This document shows positions 60,601-64,000 of a DNA stretch of 64,000 nt, piece by piece. How positions within the stretch are numbered: the stretch's first letter is position 1; each line of letters starts with the position of its first letter. The notes below the pieces were generated by a model. That model was not told where the DNA came from. It did no database searches and worked only from the letters and a program-made list of their open reading frames with translations. The DNA is taken from contig NC_061813.1 in the NCBI RefSeq assembly GCF_021462225.1, positions 26,250,442 through 26,314,441 of the forward strand. Direction: 5' to 3'. The translations under genes and the position numbers were made by a program. This DNA comes from Girardinichthys multiradiatus. Lineage: Eukaryota > Chordata > Actinopteri > Cyprinodontiformes > Goodeidae.

Positions 60601-62866
60601 TGTTTCAAATGAAAATGCTGTTAAATCCTGAAATTAAGTTGAACTATTTCCAATTTTTTGATGCAATATGGACTTTGCTTGGGTTAACTAAAATGCGGTT
60701 CCTATTAAAATCAGTTGTTTTTTGGAATACAGTTAAATTAAAAACCTTAGCAATAAACCCTATACTTGTTATTAACAGGAATGAAAAAAATAGTGAGAGT
60801 CATATTGTGGGTATTTTTACCTTATGCTATCATGAGAAATTCTCAAAACTTGCAAACCAAAAAAAAGCAGCCAGTTACTACTCTCAAAATAAGTTTGCTG
60901 TCATTTTAAAACATGGCTGCTCAAACCATAGCCGCACGACATGCTAGCACCAAACCACAGATATGTAAGCAACACTAGAAACTATGGTACATCATGTTTT
61001 AGGTACAGTCTACATAAAACTATTGATGGTAGGGCAACAACAGGTATGGGAGTTTTGTTAGGAACTAAGATACAGATAATCCAAACCAAACTGGAACAAC
61101 TGTTGATTACAGCACATTGTGTCACAAGCAAACAAAAGCTGCTGAATATCATATTATACTGTATATTCTAACTTATTTTACCACATAGTTCAATGCAAGT
61201 CAATGATTACTTAATCCCAAATTATAGATAAGAGTGAATAATATCAGCAAACTCTCAATGTTCTCTTAAAAGAGTGTGAAAGGGAAGTGAAATGTTCTGT
61301 TTCTTTTTGTTTTAAGGGGTGTGTGGAACATTCCTTATATGGCTCACGTATACCTCATCAAGGGAACCATATTAAGGAATGAACTTAAAGAAAGGAATCA
61401 CTTTGTTCTGGAGAAACTGGACCCAGATATGGCTTTGTGTAGAAACTCCAGAGAAATGGTAAGAAGTGCAAAATATTAAGTAGGATTTTAAAAAGATGAA
61501 TGTATTTTAGTATTGATAAACTCTTGTCACACTGTTTCTAAACGCAGCACATATGTTGGCGTATCAAAAAATATTTTTACTGTGTGTGAATAGAAAGAAC
61601 TGTTGATGTCTTGTGATGTATCTTCATAGATTATCTTATCTTTAATATTGTGTATTTGGAGGAAGAAACATTTACCGTGCGTTACTGCATAAAGACAGTA
61701 AGTTAGGTTTAACCTTACAATCATGACTTGTTTTTTTTCTTTTTTGATAATTTCCCCTAACTTGACCTCAGTGGGCTGAAAGTCCAAGGTTCTATATAGA
61801 TTCTGTTGATACCTCCAAGTGATCAGGTATTTATTAGCTAAATTATTTGGCATGTTGAGGTAAATAAACCTTTTGTACAAAGATGTTTATCTCATGTCAC
61901 AAACTCCATAGTGTGACATGAGATAAACTGTTATTAATGGATCATTGCTACGAAATTAGCTTAGCACTGATGGAAATTTCATAGCAGCAAGGTCTATGGG
62001 CAGTAAATGTGTCTTTTCTCTAAGTTGTGACACTGATACCACAGTGAATTTCAACATGTTCAAAGAATATGTGACTTCCTGGTCCAGCTGAAGATCAAGT
62101 CAAGTATGCTACAGTATCAGATTCATTAAACGGCAGTGTTGGAATGTTGTTTCCATAAGCTATAAAAATCCAAGTATCTACGCAATAGTGTGACAGAGGT
62201 ATCCACGTATTAAAAAGGGACATTGTTTACATACTTAGAAGACATAACAAAGCTAGTTGAAAAAAATGTAATACATCTAGCTTGTAACTAATGGCGATGG
62301 AAACCAAAAACAGGGAAGTATTAAAGTGTTGGGATATACCTTTGTCTGTCATCAATGCCTGACCGAACTCTGTTCATGGTTTGTCTACATTACATTAAGG
62401 TTCTCTGCTCTACATGTATCCAACCGTCTTTCATTGTCTTCTACCATTACTGCCATAATCTCAGTCAATTGCAATGCCTGGGTTGGTAGCTGACAGCATT
62501 TGTCTTGTCTTGCACGTTTTTTTCTTAACACCCTTAAACTGCTCACTCAGCTGCGCTCGGAGCCACCTACATTTCGCCTCTGCTCAACGTTGAACCGCTA
62601 CCATGCGCTGCATGAATTCCTCCCATACTAATCCACAAAAACATCAGCTTCAGAGGGAATCTTGCTCTTTTGATTATGCGGGTGCATTTTCACTCCTAAG
62701 TTCTAATATGTGTGACATGGACATATTTTAACTGTCACTTTGTCTCTTACTCTGCGTAAAATTTATGCAGTCTTATTTACATGATGCTTCTCCTTTATTT
62801 TAGACCAGTCACAGGGAAAAAGACTCCCCTTCTCCGGAATCATTCCATATGCTCAGATTCCCAAAG
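22640..62866 (+). CDS. PLOD2: PLOD2, procollagen-lysine 2-oxoglutarate 5-dioxygenase 2 (lysyl hydroxylase 2), exons 1-13A; 3' part outside window
   Basis: Join 22640-22742, 38920-39011, 40720-40856, 45230-45393, 49419-49531, 49628-49691, 49888-49985, 54916-55017, 57784-57909, 58009-58130, 59072-59176, 60081-60206, 61317-61458, 62804-62866 (last exon optional). The ER enzyme hydroxylates lysines of collagen telopeptides, directing pyridinoline cross-links. Every junction is GT-AG and phases agree: 498 codons through exon 13, 519 with 13A. Seen in order: signal peptide, glycosyltransferase-like domain ([23 protein letters not shown]), accessory domain from about residue 290 ([42 protein letters not shown]). 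The C-terminal iron/2-oxoglutarate domain lies beyond 64000. The 63-bp exon ([11 protein letters not shown]) is specific to PLOD2 among the three PLOD genes, and the PLSCR neighbour agrees. Confidence 0.96.
22743..25495 (+). other. PLOD2 intron 1, first part
   Basis: Begins GTAAGA. The first 300 bp keep a raised CpG content, then the DNA becomes AT-rich. No second gene or clear transposon found. Overlapping ORFs on both strands at about 24550-24950 show no known domain and are not supported. Confidence 0.5.
25500..25965 (+). mobile_element. Tc1-like transposon, 5' part only
   Basis: Begins TACACCCACCGGCCACTTTA at 25500, the terminal repeat of a Tc1-like family common in fish. From 25653 an open frame reads [20 protein letters not shown], then [20 protein letters not shown], the N-terminal helix-turn-helix DNA-binding part of a Tc1 transposase. 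It breaks off near [11 protein letters not shown] at about 25955; the catalytic part and right end are missing. A 3' piece of the same family lies at 47805-48445. Confidence 0.85.
25966..26925. other. PLOD2 intron 1 sequence, nothing recognised
   Basis: AT-rich, no exon-like or clear repeat sequence. Confidence 0.4.
26930..27333 (-). mobile_element. Decayed DNA transposon, right part, split by a LINE
   Basis: AAGCGAAAAGTAATTGCCTC, ACAACTGATTGTGCCACTC and TTGGCAGCAACATCTGCC are the antisense 3' end of a common fish DNA transposon. The copy is interrupted at 27334 by the LINE and continues at 29650. Confidence 0.5.
27334..29649 (-). mobile_element. RTE-like LINE with internal deletion, flanked by 12-bp target duplication
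   Basis: Flanks TGTATAATGTTC at 27322-27333 and again at 29650-29661 are a perfect target-site duplication. On the minus strand the element runs from its GC-rich 5' region (from 29649) to a short GAAC-repeat tail at 27334-27346. The 5' coding part ends [18 protein letters not shown], the very start of an APE-type endonuclease, then a stop, then LVREVERYR, after which the sequence jumps to [12 protein letters not shown] just before the reverse transcriptase. Most of the endonuclease is therefore missing. RTE-like clade is a recognition call. Confidence 0.88.
27358..29160 (-). CDS. LINE reverse transcriptase ORF, endonuclease deleted
   Basis: A 600-residue frame, open end to end. RT motifs in order: [37 protein letters not shown] (first catalytic Asp), [33 protein letters not shown] (catalytic FADD), [34 protein letters not shown], then the C-terminal [18 protein letters not shown]. 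The RT part looks intact, which suggests a recent insertion. Upstream of it, in the same frame, is a TAG stop (29161-29163) where related elements would have a Glu codon, and the bulk of the endonuclease is absent. Antisense to PLOD2, so its frame would not be translated from the host transcript. Confidence 0.88.
   Translation of the reverse strand: MREVERYRKTRAWEEFGEAMEKDYRLASKRFWQTVRRLRRGKQCFANTVYSGGGRLLTSTEDIIGRWKEYFEDLLNPAITHSVVETEAGDSGLDSFITQAEVTEVVKKLRGGKASGVDEIRPEYLKSLDVVGLSWLTRLFNIAWRSGTVPLDWQTGVVVPLYKKGDRRVCSNYRGITLLSLPGKAYARVLERRVRPIVEPRLQEEQCGFCPSRGTLDQLYTLYRVLEGSWEFAQPVHMCFVDLEKAFNCVPRDALWGVLQEYGIGGPLLGAIRSLYERSRSLVRIAGTKSDLFPVHVGLQQGCPLSPVLFITFMDRISRRSQGPEGVWFGDQWISSLLFADDVVLLAPSSQDLQHALWRFAAECEAAGMRISSSKSEAMVLDRKRVACPLQVGGEFLPQVEEFKYLGVLFTSEGRMEREIDRRIGAAATVMGALCRSIVVKRELSRKAKLSIYWSVYVPTLTYGHELWVMTERTRSRIQAAEMSFLRRVAGHSLKDRVRSSAIREELGVEPLLLHIERSQLRWLGHLYRMPPGRLPREVFQARPTGRRPRGRPRTRWRDYVSRLAWERLGLPLEELEEVSGERDVCASLLSLLPPRPGPG
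29650..29960 (-). mobile_element. Decayed DNA transposon, continuation left of the LINE
   Basis: TTTTGCCAGTCTCTTTCTTA and AAGTGAGGCAAGTGAGGTCT (29867-29920) resemble the antisense transposase N-terminal region of the same element as 26930-27333. Confidence 0.5.
29961..31424. other. PLOD2 intron 1 sequence, nothing recognised
   Basis: No supported feature. A 120-codon frame at 30099-30461 has no recognisable motif or codon signature. Confidence 0.4.
31425..32674 (-). mobile_element. Tc1/mariner DD36E-type element, copy A
   Basis: Ends CAGGGGTTGGACAATGAAAC at 31427 and its complement ending at 32672, with TA on both sides (31425-31426, 32673-32674). The inverted repeat is about 31 bp. Length 1246 bp. 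Transposase on the minus strand in pieces: 32579-32343 ([38 protein letters not shown], then TGA from a CGA codon), a second stop in KP*VTHAN, and 32063-31479 (VLFSDESTF to [12 protein letters not shown]). The second catalytic Asp is deleted: [10 protein letters not shown] replaces the [15 protein letters not shown] seen in the other copies. Confidence 0.93.
32675..33110. other. PLOD2 intron 1 sequence, nothing recognised
   Basis: AT-rich; no supported feature. Confidence 0.4.
33111..34612. repeat. C/A-rich block, probable dispersed repeat with G-quadruplex potential on the minus strand
   Basis: Starts with a purine-rich lead (GAGACAGAGGTCAGG, AAGGGAGAGAAGGAG), then from about 33465 to 34560 the + strand is strongly C- and A-rich and T-poor, unlike any other part of the window. 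It contains a C run at 33484-33492 and close C tracts at 34209-34246. Frames are open on both strands only because of this composition. I recognise its look from other fish genomes but cannot name the family; it could be a 5' region of a retroelement. No target duplication identified. Confidence 0.55.
34218..34246 (-). other. G-quadruplex-capable motif
   Basis: The + strand has CCCC at 34218, CCC at 34224, CCCC at 34230, CCCC at 34238 and CCCC at 34243. On the minus strand this gives G4-N1-G4-N4-G4-N3-G3-N2-G4, well within the usual quadruplex rule. The minus strand is the template strand of PLOD2. Confidence 0.75.
34613..35089. other. PLOD2 intron 1 sequence, nothing recognised
   Basis: The first 120 bp may still belong to the preceding repeat. 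No other feature. Confidence 0.35.
35090..35765 (+). mobile_element. Decayed Tc1-like remnant
   Basis: GGGTTTGCTTCTTATCCAAG (35270), CCCAGATCTTAATCCAATCG (35484-35503, decayed PDLNPIEN) and ATCATCAGTCAGGAGTT occur in transposase order. No frame survives. Confidence 0.6.
36109..37963 (+). mobile_element. Decayed Tc1-like element with interior insertions
   Basis: Left end ACACCAATCTGGCATAACAT and right end GCAGGTGGTCATATTATCAT, then GCCTGATCAG (37931-37960), are the inverted termini of one family. CACCTGTTAGTGGGTGGGAT follows the left end, and CATCTTGGTGCCAGATAC (37827) belongs to the transposase C-terminus. About 1 kb of other DNA, including a CA microsatellite, lies between about 36260 and 37300. 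Confidence 0.65.
36644..36676. repeat. (CA)n microsatellite
   Basis: Uninterrupted CA repeat of about 16 units inside the decayed Tc1-like element. Confidence 0.97.
37964..38919. other. PLOD2 intron 1, last part
   Basis: Nothing recognised before the exon 2 acceptor. Confidence 0.4.
38920..39011 (+). CDS. PLOD2: PLOD2 exon 2
   Basis: Acceptor CCATTACAG and donor GTAAGA. Encodes [19 protein letters not shown] to NYFNYTVT, the start of the glycosyltransferase-like domain. 92 bp, enters in phase 1 and ends in phase 0. Confidence 0.96.
39012..40719. other. PLOD2 intron 2
   Basis: Contains the Tc1-like terminal fragment at 39440-39700; otherwise no supported feature. Confidence 0.45.
39440..39700 (-). 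mobile_element. Tc1-like terminal-repeat fragment
   Basis: Parallel to 10830-11150: TTTCAGTAACTCAATTCACT, ATTACATCAGACCAATAAAA, GTGGGCTTAATCAAA, then CAAAAGGTACTTTTAATCTG. Only the terminal region is present. Confidence 0.5.
40720..40856 (+). CDS. PLOD2: PLOD2 exon 3
   Basis: Acceptor CACTGTCTCAG and donor GTATGT. Encodes [14 protein letters not shown], then [14 protein letters not shown] and VILFVD; 137 bp. Its last codon is completed in exon 4 to give VDSYD, the DxxD metal-binding motif. Confidence 0.96.
41709..41990 (+). mobile_element. Tc1-like 5' terminal fragment
   Basis: GACCTTGCAAAAGTAAGCAT, TTTTTTCACATTTTGTAAAG, TTGTATTCAGCCCCATTTCT and TTCCATTGAAACCAGTTGC follow the order of the 5' end of the old family seen at 55620 and 63040. 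Truncated after that. Confidence 0.6.
42296..42797 (+). mobile_element. Solo LTR, copy 2
   Basis: 502 bp starting TGTTATGATTTGTTGGTG and ending GAGCCTACCA, flanked by a perfect 5-bp duplication GGATC (42291-42295, 42798-42802). Shares TTTCACAGTTGAAGTTTTGA, the TATA-like segment ACATATACACCTCCGTTCTG and TTACCGTCATGCTGCCTGCT with copy 1. In PLOD2 intron 3, sense orientation. Confidence 0.88.
42907..44166 (+). mobile_element. Tc1/mariner DD36E-type element, copy B
   Basis: Termini CAGGGGTTGGACAATGAAAC at 42909 and the complement ending at 44164, with TA on both sides; 1256 bp. The transposase is on the + strand, the same as PLOD2, in three pieces: 43002-43229 (lacking three residues in the helix-turn-helix and ending in the same CGA-to-TGA stop as copy A), 43290-43745 (to [10 protein letters not shown]), and 43711-44112 in another frame ([24 protein letters not shown]). 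The frame change is a 5-bp deletion at TAKDY/TTILED, shared with copy C. Confidence 0.93.
44167..45229. other. PLOD2 intron 3, distal part
   Basis: Nothing recognised except the palindrome at 44761-44794. Confidence 0.45.
44761..44794. repeat. 34-bp perfect palindrome with 2-bp centre
   Basis: Arms GCAGTGTAAGGCACAT and ATGTGCCTTACACTGC, 16 of 16 complementary, separated by AA. It could form a hairpin in the PLOD2 pre-mRNA or a DNA cruciform. No flanking transposon recognised. Confidence 0.9.
45230..45393 (+). CDS. PLOD2: PLOD2 exon 4
   Basis: Acceptor CTCCCGTTAAG and donor GTGGGT. Encodes [16 protein letters not shown], then [13 protein letters not shown] and GKRYLNSG; 164 bp. Confidence 0.96.
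45394..49418. other. PLOD2 intron 4
   Basis: Contains the Tc1-like fragment at 47805-48445; the remainder shows no gene, RNA or clear repeat. A 93-codon frame at 47360-47641 has a hydrophobic middle but no recognisable family. Confidence 0.45.
47805..48445 (+). mobile_element. Tc1-like 3' fragment, same family as 25500
   Basis: AAGATGGGCTATAGCAGCAG (47853), TGGTCTGATGAGTCTGGATT (47981, first-Asp motif WSDES), GGGGATATTTCCTTGGCACA, AAAGCACCTTTGGGAATTGA and TTGTTGAATCTATGTCAC follow transposase order. Strongly eroded. Confidence 0.7.
49419..49531 (+). CDS. PLOD2: PLOD2 exon 5
   Basis: Acceptor TTTCTTGCAG and donor GTATGC. Encodes [18 protein letters not shown], then the acidic [19 protein letters not shown]; 113 bp. 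Confidence 0.96.
49628..49691 (+). CDS. PLOD2: PLOD2 exon 6
   Basis: Acceptor CATCTTATAG and donor GTAAGT. Encodes [22 protein letters not shown] is a potential N-glycosylation site at the position of NIT in the human protein. 64 bp. Confidence 0.95.
49888..49985 (+). CDS. PLOD2: PLOD2 exon 7
   Basis: Acceptor TTTTTTGGCAG and donor GTGAGT. Encodes [19 protein letters not shown], then [14 protein letters not shown]; 98 bp. Confidence 0.95.
50125..51389 (-). mobile_element. Tc1/mariner DD36E-type element, copy C
   Basis: Termini at 50127 (CAGGGGTTGGAAAATGAAAC, one change from copies A and B) and 51387; 1261 bp. TA flank on the right (51388-51389) and AA on the left (50125-50126), probably a mutated TA. 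In PLOD2 intron 7, antisense to the gene. Confidence 0.93.
50179..51205 (-). pseudogene. DD36E transposase, single frameshift (best-preserved copy)
   Basis: Likely start [19 protein letters not shown] at 51205; the open frame extends further upstream to 51346 but that part is terminal DNA. Helix-turn-helix [16 protein letters not shown] has no stop here, unlike copies A and B. First catalytic Asp in VLFSDESTF, followed by [13 protein letters not shown]. The frame ends at [10 protein letters not shown] (50546) through a 5-bp deletion; the rest, ending at 50179, has [12 protein letters not shown] and [13 protein letters not shown] count 36 residues between the second Asp and the Glu, against 34 in the element at 3590, so this belongs to the DD36E group (the published Incomer family is the likely match). 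No other lesion seen. Confidence 0.88.
51390..52455. other. PLOD2 intron 7, middle
   Basis: AT-rich. A degenerate repeat around AATATTTAGTTTGCTAAC occurs about three times at 51555-51625. Otherwise nothing recognised. Confidence 0.4.
52461..52989 (-). mobile_element. Solo LTR, copy 3 (inverted)
   Basis: 529 bp. On the minus strand it starts TGTCATGATTTGTGGGTG and ends ACAAACCTTGACA, with the same interior as copies 1 and 2. Flanks GTCAT (52456-52460) and GTCCT (52990-52994) fit a 5-bp duplication with one change. An AAT/AAG simple repeat has expanded at about 52936-52963. Antisense in PLOD2 intron 7. Confidence 0.85.
52995..54915. other. PLOD2 intron 7, distal part
   Basis: No gene or clear repeat recognised. 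Confidence 0.4.
54916..55017 (+). CDS. PLOD2: PLOD2 exon 8
   Basis: Acceptor TTCTCTCCACAG and donor GTAAGA. Encodes [19 protein letters not shown], then [15 protein letters not shown]; 102 bp, phase 0 both ends. Confidence 0.95.
55620..56790 (+). mobile_element. Nearly full-length decayed Tc1-like copy
   Basis: 5' region: GGGATTTTATGTATTTGGCG and ACACCCCTTAATAAAATCCA. Middle: GAGGAGCTGCAGAGATCCAC and TAGCAATATCATGCTGTGGG. Then CCATCCAGCAGGACAGTGAG, ATACATTGGAGATCG and the 3' end GAATATTTTGCAAGGTGCTT. All in order on the + strand with many lesions. In PLOD2 intron 8. Confidence 0.75.
56800..57783. other. PLOD2 intron 8, distal part
   Basis: Several overlapping frames on both strands at 56974-57774, none with a recognised motif. 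Probably old repeat DNA of unknown type. Confidence 0.35.
57784..57909 (+). CDS. PLOD2: PLOD2 exon 9
   Basis: Acceptor AATCCAAACAG and donor GTGAGT. Encodes [20 protein letters not shown], then [15 protein letters not shown], the start of the accessory domain; 126 bp. Confidence 0.96.
58009..58130 (+). CDS. PLOD2: PLOD2 exon 10
   Basis: Acceptor CCTTGACCAG and donor GTATGT. The intron before it is only 99 bp. Encodes [19 protein letters not shown], then [17 protein letters not shown]; 122 bp. Confidence 0.96.
58131..59071. other. PLOD2 intron 10
   Basis: Nothing recognised. Confidence 0.4.
59072..59176 (+). CDS. PLOD2: PLOD2 exon 11
   Basis: Acceptor TATTTTATCAG and donor GTAATC. Encodes [20 protein letters not shown], then [19 protein letters not shown] is the DxD-like motif of the accessory domain. 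105 bp. Confidence 0.96.
59177..60080. other. PLOD2 intron 11
   Basis: Contains a short tandem repeat at 59643-59695; otherwise nothing recognised. Confidence 0.4.
59643..59695. repeat. Two adjacent short tandem repeats
   Basis: TGCATACATT repeated about three times, then CTTACCAACA repeated about twice. Confidence 0.85.
60081..60206 (+). CDS. PLOD2: PLOD2 exon 12
   Basis: Acceptor TTCACTTCACAG and donor GTGAGT. Encodes [20 protein letters not shown], then [18 protein letters not shown]; 126 bp. Confidence 0.96.
60207..61316. other. PLOD2 intron 12
   Basis: AT-rich; nothing recognised. Confidence 0.4.
61317..61458 (+). CDS. PLOD2: PLOD2 exon 13
   Basis: Acceptor TTGTTTTAAG and donor GTAAGA. 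Encodes [18 protein letters not shown], then [17 protein letters not shown]; 142 bp, ends in phase 0 so the next exon can be included or skipped without a frame change. Confidence 0.96.
61885..61928. repeat. Perfect 17-bp stem, 10-nt loop inverted repeat
   Basis: Arms 61885-61901 (GTTTATCTCATGTCACA) and 61912-61928 (TGTGACATGAGATAAAC) are fully complementary around the loop AACTCCATAG. It lies about 430 bp after exon 13 and 875 bp before exon 13A. Confidence 0.93.
62609..62614 (+). promoter_or_regulatory. TGCATG, candidate RBFOX site upstream of exon 13A
   Basis: The RBFOX consensus about 190 nt before exon 13A. Fox-2 is reported to regulate this exon in human cells; position-specific action here is inferred. 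Confidence 0.4.
62804..62866 (+). CDS. PLOD2: PLOD2 alternative exon 13A (LH2b-specific)
   Basis: Acceptor CTCCTTTATTTTAG and a non-consensus donor GTCAAT. Exactly 63 bp in phase 0 at both ends. Encodes [18 protein letters not shown] and three more residues, closely matching the human exon 13A peptide (REKDSPTPETFQML). In mammals this exon distinguishes the long isoform LH2b, the collagen telopeptide hydroxylase, from LH2a. The weak donor fits regulated use; isoform usage in this fish is not known from the sequence. Confidence 0.93.
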
Positions 62867-63039
62867 GTCAATAAGTACTTTGTTGTTCTGCTTTCTGATA
62901 TTTTCAATGGTATTGCACTCAGAAACTAATTAATTTGAATTCCTCCCATAGGCAGACCTAAGTTAAACTGTCAGGTTTCAGTAACATGTAGCATTTAGAT
63001 CTAGAGTATTCTACAATGCATTGAGCATTGGAAATGACT

Positions 63040-63990
63040 TGATGATAGAGAGGTTTTAATAATTAGGTGCACCCCTTGAACTTTTTTAAAATTTTCTCAC
63101 TTTACAACCTCAAACATCAGTGTATCTAATTGGAATTTAATGTGATTGACCGGCACAAAGTTGAGTATATTTGAGAAGGATTAAATTTTTTTATAATAAT
63201 TTTTTTATATCTGAAAAATGTAGCATTTATATGCATTCAATCCTTATCAATTGAATACCCCTAAATAAAATCCAGCACAATCAGTTCATAATTAATACTC
63301 ATCAACTTAATAAATAGAATCGACCTATGTGTAATTTAATCTCAACATAATTACAGCAGTTCTGTGAAGACCTCAAATGTTTTTAGAGAGCCTTAGTTAA
63401 CAAACATGAAGGTTGTAAAAACAATAGTCCAATCTTTGAACATCTCACAGAGCATTGTTCAACCCATCATCAGAAAATGGAAAGAGTAGGGGGAAACTGT
63501 AAATGTATTAAAATATGGCCATCAATCTTAACTGACAGGCCAATGAAGAAGACCATTAATCAGATTAGCAGCTAAGAGGTCCATGGTAAATCTGAAGGAG
63601 CTTCCTAGATCCACAGTTTAAGTGGGAGATTCTGTTGATAGGACAAATATTCATATTACTTACTCATTTATATAGCACATTTTACAAATCAAAAACCAAA
63701 AGGGCTTTACAATTTTTAAGCAGAGATTCAAGCAGATGATAAAAACATAAAAGAAAAAATGTTATGTGGTGGTAGCAGCAGCAAGCTGTGGGGATGTAAT
63801 TTTTCACCACAGACAATTGAAGCTATTGAGAAGTGACAGGAAGATGGATGGAGTTAAATACACAGAAAATCTGTTTAAAGATGTAAAGTAAATGTAAGGT
63901 CCAAAGGTTCATCTTTCCCCAGGATGGCATCTGTGAAAATAAAGATTATATATTCCTTCCACTTCACTACCATGCACTACTGTGAAATAA
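63040..63990 (+). mobile_element. Decayed Tc1-like copy with inserted LINE tail
   Basis: GCACCCCTTGAACTTTTTTA at 63069, then ACCCCTAAATAAAATCCAGC, AGAGGTCCATGGTAAATCTG, GGAGCTTCCTAGATCCAC, GTGGTGGTAGCAGCAGCAAG, AGATGGATGGAGTTAAATAC and, near the right edge, CCTTCCACTTCACTACCATG. A LINE-tail-like piece (TCATTTATATAGCACATTTT) occupies about 63664-63760. In the PLOD2 intron after exon 13A. Confidence 0.7.
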
Positions 63991-64000
63991 AAAAAGAAAT

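Larger units (their letters stand above)
61459..62803 (+). other. PLOD2 intron 13, upstream of the alternative exon
   Basis: Free of recognisable transposons, in contrast to most other PLOD2 introns here. Contains a perfect 17-bp hairpin (61885-61928) and one TGCATG (62609-62614). Confidence 0.6.

Noticed and set aside
62521..62640. Possible extra exon upstream of exon 13A
   Set aside because: Slightly more GC-rich and open for a stretch, but exons 13, 13A and the expected exon 14 leave no room for it in known PLOD2 proteins, and no clean acceptor/donor pair was found.
1..64000. CRISPR arrays, bacterial operons, phage or plasmid features, tRNA/rRNA genes
   Set aside because: None seen. The introns, fish-type transposons and PLSCR/PLOD2 genes mark this as vertebrate nuclear DNA.

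Overview
The window is vertebrate genomic DNA, almost certainly from a teleost fish. Coding sequence is split into short GT-AG exons, the AT-rich non-coding DNA is crowded with fish-type repeats (Tc1/mariner copies, RTE-like and Rex1/CR1-like LINE pieces, solo LTRs, CA microsatellites), and nothing prokaryotic is present. Two protein-coding genes can be read, both on the + strand and in the same order and direction as I recall for human 3q24. They are the last three coding exons of a phospholipid scramblase (PLSCR family, 1545-5450) and the first 14 coding exons of PLOD2, lysyl hydroxylase 2 (22640-62866). PLOD2 continues past the right edge.

Layout. 1-1440: an old Tc1-like copy split by a LINE tail, lying in a PLSCR intron. 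1545-5450: PLSCR exons; the last intron holds a Tc1-like element with about 205-bp terminal repeats, inserted next to older transposon debris. 5451-about 7000: probable PLSCR 3' UTR. 7000-22200: intergenic DNA made of decayed Tc1 copies, two oppositely oriented RTE-like fragments, a solo LTR with perfect target duplications (16730-17281), a run of Rex1-like LINE 3' ends, and a small MITE. 22240-22742: PLOD2 promoter region, 5' UTR and signal-peptide exon. 22743-38919: PLOD2 intron 1, about 16 kb, with an internally deleted RTE-like LINE flanked by 12-bp duplications, a DD36E-type Tc1/mariner copy, a strongly C-rich repeat block with G-quadruplex potential, and further Tc1 debris. 38920-62866: PLOD2 exons 2-13 plus the 63-bp alternative exon 13A; the introns hold two more DD36E copies and two more solo LTRs of the same family.

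The PLOD2 exons join without a frame break into 498 codons through exon 13, or 519 with exon 13A. They cover the signal peptide, the glycosyltransferase-like N-terminal domain and the middle accessory domain. The 2-oxoglutarate/iron hydroxylase domain is off the window. PLSCR and PLOD2 are neighbours, not known partners: one is a membrane-associated, calcium-binding protein, the other an ER collagen-modifying enzyme.

I found no new multi-gene system. The points most worth checking are the regulatory context of exon 13A (63 bp, non-standard donor, upstream TGCATG, a perfect 17-bp intronic hairpin), the three DD36E transposon copies and their shared lesions, the three solo LTRs with recognisable 5-bp target duplications, and the C-rich/G4 repeat block in intron 1. 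Family names for repeats come from recognition by eye, not from a database search.
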